A stretch of 8,261 nt of DNA, from the NCBI GenBank assembly GCA_013329455.1, contig DUKF01000150.1, positions 1 through 8,261 on the forward strand, written 5' to 3'. This DNA comes from Methanotrichaceae archaeon. GTDB lineage: Archaea; Halobacteriota; Methanosarcinia; Methanotrichales; Methanotrichaceae. The stretch's first letter is position 1; each line of letters starts with the position of its first letter. The translations under genes and the position numbers were made by a program. A model generated the notes under the pieces. It was not told the origin of the DNA. It worked only from the letters and a program-made list of their open reading frames with translations, and did not search any database. Of the stretch, positions 5,513 through 8,261 are shown piece by piece.

Positions 5513-5788
5513 ATGGTCGACGAAGCGTACAAAAAGGCATTTAGAACGGCTCTTCAGGCGCGCATGAAGAAGCTGTTCACGACGCACCTCGTGATCTACC
5601 TGGTGGTCAACATCATATGGCTGGTGATAAACTACATGATAGTAATGCCCGCCAACCCCAATCTGCCCATTTGGCAGCCCTGGTATCCACCCATCGGCTG
5701 GGGCATCTGTATAGTCATTCATTACGTGACTTACGTCAGTGGCGGAGAAAGTCTGATCATGGAGGTAGAGGCGGAGGCGGAGCGTTAG
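5513..5788 (+). CDS. Small 2TM-domain membrane protein
   Basis: This is a 91-residue membrane protein. A charged amphipathic N-terminus (MVDEAYKKAFRTALQARMKK) is followed by a first helix at about 25-45 (HLVIYLVVNIIWLVINYMIV). Next comes a Pro/Trp-rich loop (NPNLPIWQPWYPP) and a second helix at about 60-76 (GWGICIVIHYVTYV). The acidic tail is EVEAEAER. The arrangement, with His at the start of helix one and GWGI-x4-H in helix two, matches the 2TM domain (PF13239-like) found alone or fused to regulators and kinases; its function is unknown. The start is fixed by a full Shine-Dalgarno site and a consensus TATA box. It is transcribed alone, since a T7 tract follows about 90 bp after the stop, before the peroxiredoxin. 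Confidence 0.8.
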   Translation: MVDEAYKKAFRTALQARMKKLFTTHLVIYLVVNIIWLVINYMIVMPANPNLPIWQPWYPPIGWGICIVIHYVTYVSGGESLIMEVEAEAER

Positions 5789-5881
5789 CTTCTCTGCATT
5801 CTTGTCTCTGGTCATATCGTACGTCGTGGCGGAAGATGCGTCTCGTTGCCGGTGGCCGAGCGCTAATCTTCGCCCACGTTC

Positions 5882-5888
5882 TTTTTTT
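5882..5888 (+). terminator. T7 tract downstream of the 2TM-domain gene
   Basis: GTTCTTTTTTTAC follows the 2TM gene stop by about 95 bases and precedes the peroxiredoxin promoter region. Such T runs terminate archaeal RNA polymerase. No stem of note lies directly before it. Confidence 0.5.
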
Positions 5889-5908
5889 ACACGTTAAAAT
5901 AAAGGGAT

Positions 5909-5933
5909 TCGGCGATTTAATTCTTATCGCTGA
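5909..5933 (+). promoter_or_regulatory. Inverted repeat in the peroxiredoxin promoter region
   Basis: TCGGCGAT (5909-5916) and ATCGCTGA (5926-5933) are inverted copies with one mismatch around a 9-nt AT spacer (TTAATTCTT). It lies just upstream of AT-rich TATA-like sequence (TTTAATAA, 5939-5946) before the peroxiredoxin start. A regulator binding site is a fair guess. The exact TATA box is uncertain because TTAAAATAAA (5894-5903) and TTTAATTC are also candidates. Confidence 0.4.
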
Positions 5934-5967
5934 TAAAATTTAATAAGATGAAAGTGGAACTTGAAAT

Positions 5968-5974
5968 AGGAGGC
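5968..5974 (+). promoter_or_regulatory. Shine-Dalgarno site of the peroxiredoxin gene
   Basis: AGGAGGC eight bases before the ATG at 5983 supports that start. Its position means the TATA-like TTTAATAA at 5939-5946 would place the transcript start at the ribosome site itself, so a more upstream TATA element is likely to be the one used. Confidence 0.7.
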
Positions 5975-5982
5975 AAAAAATC

Positions 5983-6636
5983 ATGGAGTTGGAAGCAAGA
6001 CAGGGGATCCCCCTCCTGGGGGAGAAGGTCCCGGAAATGGAGGTTCAGACCACCCACGGGAGAATGAAGATCCCGAACGACTTTTCAGGAAAGTGGTTTG
6101 TCCTCTTTAGCCATCCCGCAGATTTCACGCCGGTATGCACCACCGAGTTCATCGCCTTCGAGAAGATGCGAGGAGACTTTGAGAAGCTCGACTGCGCGCT
6201 CATCGGTTTATCGATAGACCAGGTCTTCTCTCACATGAAGTGGACCGAGTGGATCAAGGAGAATATGAACGTCGAGATTGGGTTTCCGATCATAGCAGAC
6301 AACGGGGCCGTGGCCTCAAAGCTCGGCATGATCCACCCGGGAAAAGCGACAAACACCGTCAGGGCAGTATTCGTTGTGGACCCGAAAGGCGCCATTAGGC
6401 TGATGCTCTACTATCCTCAGGAGATCGGACGCAACATGGCGGAGATCCTGAGAGCTGTCAAGGCCCTTCAGATCTCGGACGAAAACAACGTGGCTATGCC
6501 CGCCAACTGGCCGAATAATGACCTTTTGGGCGACGAAGTCATAATACCTCCCCCCACCGACGAGAAGGCTGCAAAAGAAAGGATTTCGAAGTACAAGTGT
6601 TTCGACTGGTGGCTCTGCCACAAGAAACTGGACTGA
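5983..6636 (+). CDS. Peroxiredoxin (archaeal thioredoxin peroxidase, Prx6-like)
   Basis: This 217-residue thiol peroxidase reduces H2O2 and organic peroxides in the cytoplasm. The peroxidatic site is [12 protein letters not shown], with T49 and C52; R127 in [11 protein letters not shown] completes the catalytic triad. C206 and C212 in [12 protein letters not shown] correspond to the two C-terminal cysteines of the Aeropyrum pernix type of archaeal Prx, where a C-terminal cysteine resolves the disulfide. C71 is extra. The long C-terminal arm (from about 165, with PANWPNN) is typical of Prx6-like oligomeric enzymes that form decamers. The full length matches the family. It probably works downstream of the superoxide reductase encoded nearby, with reducing power from a thioredoxin system; the mini-thioredoxin at 3397-3630 is one candidate donor (inference). 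An inverted repeat in front suggests regulation. Confidence 0.95.
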   Translation: MELEARQGIPLLGEKVPEMEVQTTHGRMKIPNDFSGKWFVLFSHPADFTPVCTTEFIAFEKMRGDFEKLDCALIGLSIDQVFSHMKWTEWIKENMNVEIGFPIIADNGAVASKLGMIHPGKATNTVRAVFVVDPKGAIRLMLYYPQEIGRNMAEILRAVKALQISDENNVAMPANWPNNDLLGDEVIIPPPTDEKAAKERISKYKCFDWWLCHKKLD

Positions 6637-6653
6637 AGCTGGGGAACAGCACA

Positions 6654-6664
6654 TTTATTTTTTT
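6654..6664 (+). terminator. T-rich tract after the peroxiredoxin gene
   Basis: TTTATTTTTTT starts 18 bases after the peroxiredoxin stop codon and includes T7 at 6658-6664. It is a likely archaeal terminator. The same AT-rich stretch could also serve as a TATA element for the next gene, 70 bases downstream. Confidence 0.5.
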
Positions 6665-6733
6665 ATGACCCCCATGGACTCGAATTTTCGATCAGTTTTC
6701 ATCTGAGTCAATCCGGCATGAGGTACTGAAGTT

Positions 6734-7285
6734 ATGACCGACGACGTCGACATTGGAGCTGAAAACTGCCATCTAAAGAAGCTGATTATCGCCCTCCATC
6801 GGGCCTTATACCTTTCGATCTTCACTATCGCTGCCGCCCCCGTTGGTGCCGCTGCCGCAGAGCCATCTCGGGAGCTTCCCGCTGAAATCATGAAGTTATG
6901 GCCCTATCACGCATTCCTTGTGGTTTTGGGATTTTCGCTTTTGGTATGGGGAATGACAGTCGCCCGGAGAAAGGATAAGGGATGGCTTAAAAAGCACAAG
7001 ATCCTCGGAATATCGGGAACAGCTTTCGCCATCTCAGGGATGACGATGGCCGCATACATGGTTTCTGCAGCCTCCCAGGGGCACTTAAAGGTGCCTCACG
7101 CATATCTCGGATTTTTCGTGATCCTTCTGCTCATCATCACGCCGACCTTGGGGATCTTCCAGCTAAAAGTGAATAAGAAAAGGAGTGCCCATATCAGAAG
7201 GATTCACAGACTCTTCGGCAGAACTGCCCTTTTGCTGAATGCCCTGAACATATTATTCGGGTTGCTGATCGTGAGTTCAGCCTGA
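6734..7285 (+). CDS. Cytochrome b561-like four-histidine membrane protein
   Basis: This 183-residue membrane protein has an N-terminal hydrophobic segment (about 17-42, ending AAAAEP, possibly a signal peptide) and four further helices: about 57-77, 90-111, 122-143 and 162-182. Each helix begins with or contains a histidine in a recognisable setting: WPYHAFLVVLGF (H59), KKHKILGISG (H88), VPHAYLGFF (H122) and RRIHRLFGRTALLLNALN (H158). This order, with the KxH and the terminal H-x-x-x-GR, is the cytochrome b561/ferric-reductase pattern. There H59/H122 and H88/H158 would bind two b haems on opposite membrane sides. H117 and H153 are additional. The expected role is transmembrane electron transfer; donor and acceptor are unknown. 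The ATG has GAGGT nine bases upstream. It lies 97 bp after the peroxiredoxin and is convergent to the superoxide reductase. The haem assignment rests on pattern only. Confidence 0.7.
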   Translation: MTDDVDIGAENCHLKKLIIALHRALYLSIFTIAAAPVGAAAAEPSRELPAEIMKLWPYHAFLVVLGFSLLVWGMTVARRKDKGWLKKHKILGISGTAFAISGMTMAAYMVSAASQGHLKVPHAYLGFFVILLLIITPTLGIFQLKVNKKRSAHIRRIHRLFGRTALLLNALNILFGLLIVSSA

Positions 7286-7301
7286 TAAACAAAAAGGTTG
7301 C

Positions 7302-7319
7302 GTGGAGTGATTACTCCAC
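7302..7319 (-). terminator. 7-bp hairpin over the superoxide reductase stop codon
   Basis: GTGGAGT (7302-7308) and ACTCCAC (7313-7319) form a perfect stem with a four-base loop. The TAA stop of the superoxide reductase gene (7311-7313) spans loop and stem. On the minus strand it is followed after six bases by TTTTT (7291-7295). It lies between two convergent genes and may end both transcripts. Confidence 0.55.
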
Positions 7320-7697
7320 CTTTATCACTTCTTTTGCAGACCAGAGACCGTGGACGTTGCAGTATTCCATGGCGAGTATCGATCCGGACTTGGAAAGCTT
7401 TACCTTTAGCTTTGCCTCAGGCTCCGAATAAGTTGGGGTGAAATCGATCCTAGCCAGCATGATTGGGTTGAAGGGCCTTCCATCCTCGCGGAAGTAGACC
7501 TCGATCCACCTTATGGAGTGCTCCATCTTGTTGGGGTGGTTCTGGACCGAGATCCTGACCTCGAAAGTCTCGTCGGCCTTGACGGCCTTCGGTGCCTCGA
7601 TTTTAGGGGTGTGGCTCTCCCTTTTTCCCAGAGCCTCGCCAGCGGCCATGTCGAAGGTGTTTATCATCTCGCCCAGATTTTTCTTCTCTTCGGCCAT
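7311..7697 (-). CDS. Superoxide reductase, one-iron class II (neelaredoxin type)
   Basis: This 128-residue protein is a class II superoxide reductase: it reduces superoxide to H2O2 without making oxygen. It lacks the N-terminal desulforedoxin domain with its Cys4 iron. The Fe(His)4Cys site is complete: H29 (ESHTPKIEAP), H54 and H60 (VQNHPNKMEHSIRWIEVYF), C113 and H116 (EYCNVHGLWS). E27 is the usual glutamate of the E-K-H-V-P loop, but the catalytic lysine is replaced by S28 and the valine by T30. The beta-strand core and length match neelaredoxins, with a somewhat long N-terminus (about 25 residues before the loop). Electrons normally come from rubredoxin, which is not in this window. The ATG is supported by GGTGATC just upstream. 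TspO lies upstream on the same strand, with a 115-bp gap. Confidence 0.93.
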   Translation of the reverse strand: MAEEKKNLGEMINTFDMAAGEALGKRESHTPKIEAPKAVKADETFEVRISVQNHPNKMEHSIRWIEVYFREDGRPFNPIMLARIDFTPTYSEPEAKLKVKLSKSGSILAMEYCNVHGLWSAKEVIKVE

Positions 7698-7700
7698 TTA

Positions 7701-7707
7701 GATCACC
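7701..7707 (-). promoter_or_regulatory. Shine-Dalgarno site of the superoxide reductase gene
   Basis: The minus strand reads GGTGATC three bases before the ATG. It pairs with the 5' side of the archaeal anti-Shine-Dalgarno region, so the short spacing is normal for this half of the motif. It fixes the start at 7697. Confidence 0.65.
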
Positions 7708-7726
7708 AAATACCATGAAGAGCTCT

Positions 7727-7740
7727 AACATTAAAATGTT
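7727..7740 (-). promoter_or_regulatory. Palindromic TATA region of the superoxide reductase gene
   Basis: AACATT-TT-AATGTT is a perfect 14-bp palindrome whose centre TTTTAATG (7731-7738) is placed like a TATA box: transcription would start near 7709, about a dozen bases before the ATG and just before the Shine-Dalgarno site. The symmetry may reflect a repressor site over the promoter. If used, it separates the superoxide reductase from the upstream TspO gene. Confidence 0.4.
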
Positions 7741-7812
7741 TTTGGTGAAAGAATTTTGGACACGCGATCACGATCCAGCGGCTCGAATCAAGACACCTCT
7801 CGCCTCGCAGGG

Positions 7813-8261
7813 TCAGAGGTTGAGCCTCCAGATCGCAAAGTTCAGAACCGCAGCGAAGCTCACCCATAAGATGTAGGGCAAAAGGAGCGCTCCAGCAGTC
7901 CTTGAAATCTGCCTGAACTTCTGGATGTTCAGGGCGATCAAAGCCCAGAGGACGACGATCATCAGAAGGCCCGCCAGAGGAGAGCGAAGGCCGAAGAAGG
8001 CCGCCGACCAGGATACGTTGCCAGCGAGCTGGAGGACGAAGACCGCCAATGCGGCTTTGACCCTCGGATCTGTCGGACTCTCCCGCCAGACCAGATAGGC
8101 CGATATCCCCATCAGAGTGAATATGGCGGTCCAGACCGGGGCGAAGACCCAGTTGGGCGGTGCGAATAAAGGCTTCTCCAGGGCGGCGTACCAGGTGGGT
8201 ATGTTCGAGGTTGTGAATATTGACCCGATGAAGGCCGCCAAGTCAAACAGCGCACCCCGCT
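7813..8261 (-). CDS. TspO/MBR family tryptophan-rich membrane protein, 5' end missing
   Basis: This membrane protein belongs to the TspO/MBR (translocator protein) family, which binds porphyrins and is tied to haem/tetrapyrrole handling and stress responses. Diagnostic segments in order: AAFIGSIFTT-x-IPTWYAALEKP, APPNWVFAPVWT, ISAYLVW, LQLAGNVSWSAAFFGLRSPLAG, and LPYILWVSFAAVLNFAIWRLN at the C-terminus. Five helices are expected, and all but the first part of helix one are visible. The frame is open to the right edge: upstream of the TTG at 8241 it reads R-G-A-L-F-D-L with no stop, and the family normally has several hydrophobic residues before FIGSIFT. The true start is therefore probably outside the window and the TTG is not the start. 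It lies 115 bp upstream of the superoxide reductase on the same strand, so cotranscription is possible. Confidence 0.92.
   Translation of the reverse strand, partial: RGALFDLAAFIGSIFTTSNIPTWYAALEKPLFAPPNWVFAPVWTAIFTLMGISAYLVWRESPTDPRVKAALAVFVLQLAGNVSWSAAFFGLRSPLAGLLMIVVLWALIALNIQKFRQISRTAGALLLPYILWVSFAAVLNFAIWRLNL

Noticed and set aside
5435..5815. Minus-strand frame of 126 codons opposite the 2TM-domain gene.
   Set aside because: His/Asp-rich antisense shadow; the plus strand has a TATA box, Shine-Dalgarno site and a known fold.
6655..6891. Minus-strand frame of 78 codons opposite the start of the b561-like gene.
   Set aside because: It is Ala/Ser-rich and antisense to the N-terminal segment of the b561-like gene, with no recognisable domain and no ribosome site.
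1..8261. A defence island, toxin-antitoxin pair or mobile element that might be the novel system.
   Set aside because: No nuclease-toxin pairs, transposase, integrase, attachment repeats or phage proteins are visible; the content is housekeeping, metal and oxidative-stress genes.

Overview
The window looks like an archaeal chromosome segment, most likely from a methanogen of the Methanothrix/Methanosaeta type (inference from gene content, not from a search). The arguments are a UPF0212/DUF555 protein, a family I know mainly from methanogens and related Euryarchaeota; an archaeal XPD/Rad3-type helicase with iron-sulfur cysteines; TATA boxes of the TTTATATA type; Shine-Dalgarno sites of the GGAGGTGATC type; and oligo-T tracts instead of classical bacterial terminators. 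Coding DNA is moderately GC-rich, while the main regulatory gaps are strongly AT-rich.

Layout. At the left edge (1-780, + strand) are the 3' end of an endonuclease/exonuclease/phosphatase-family gene and a complete UPF0212 gene. Convergent to these is a 709-codon XPD-like helicase (893-3022, -), with a hairpin over its stop codon and a T-rich tail. A possible 60-codon membrane peptide (3040-3222, -) lies just upstream of the helicase.

The middle of the window (3397-5129, -) is a compact arsR - DUF318/ArsP-type permease - mini-thioredoxin cluster. The repressor and permease overlap by four bases. A near-perfect 20-bp palindrome sits directly against the TATA box of arsR, which suggests autoregulation by a metal or metalloid sensor. 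About 380 bp of AT-rich DNA separates arsR from the divergent gene on the right and carries a long inverted repeat of unknown role.

The right part (5513-8261) has a stress-defence flavour. It holds a small 2TM-domain membrane protein, a peroxiredoxin with all cysteines of the archaeal thioredoxin-peroxidase type, a membrane protein with the four-histidine pattern of cytochrome b561, a one-iron superoxide reductase convergent to it, and a TspO/MBR protein that runs off the right edge. Superoxide reductase makes H2O2, which the peroxiredoxin can remove. The b561-like protein and TspO could link this chemistry to membrane electron transfer or haem metabolism, but that link is inference. The superoxide reductase lacks the usual active-site lysine. 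No tRNA, rRNA, CRISPR array, insertion sequence or phage gene is visible.
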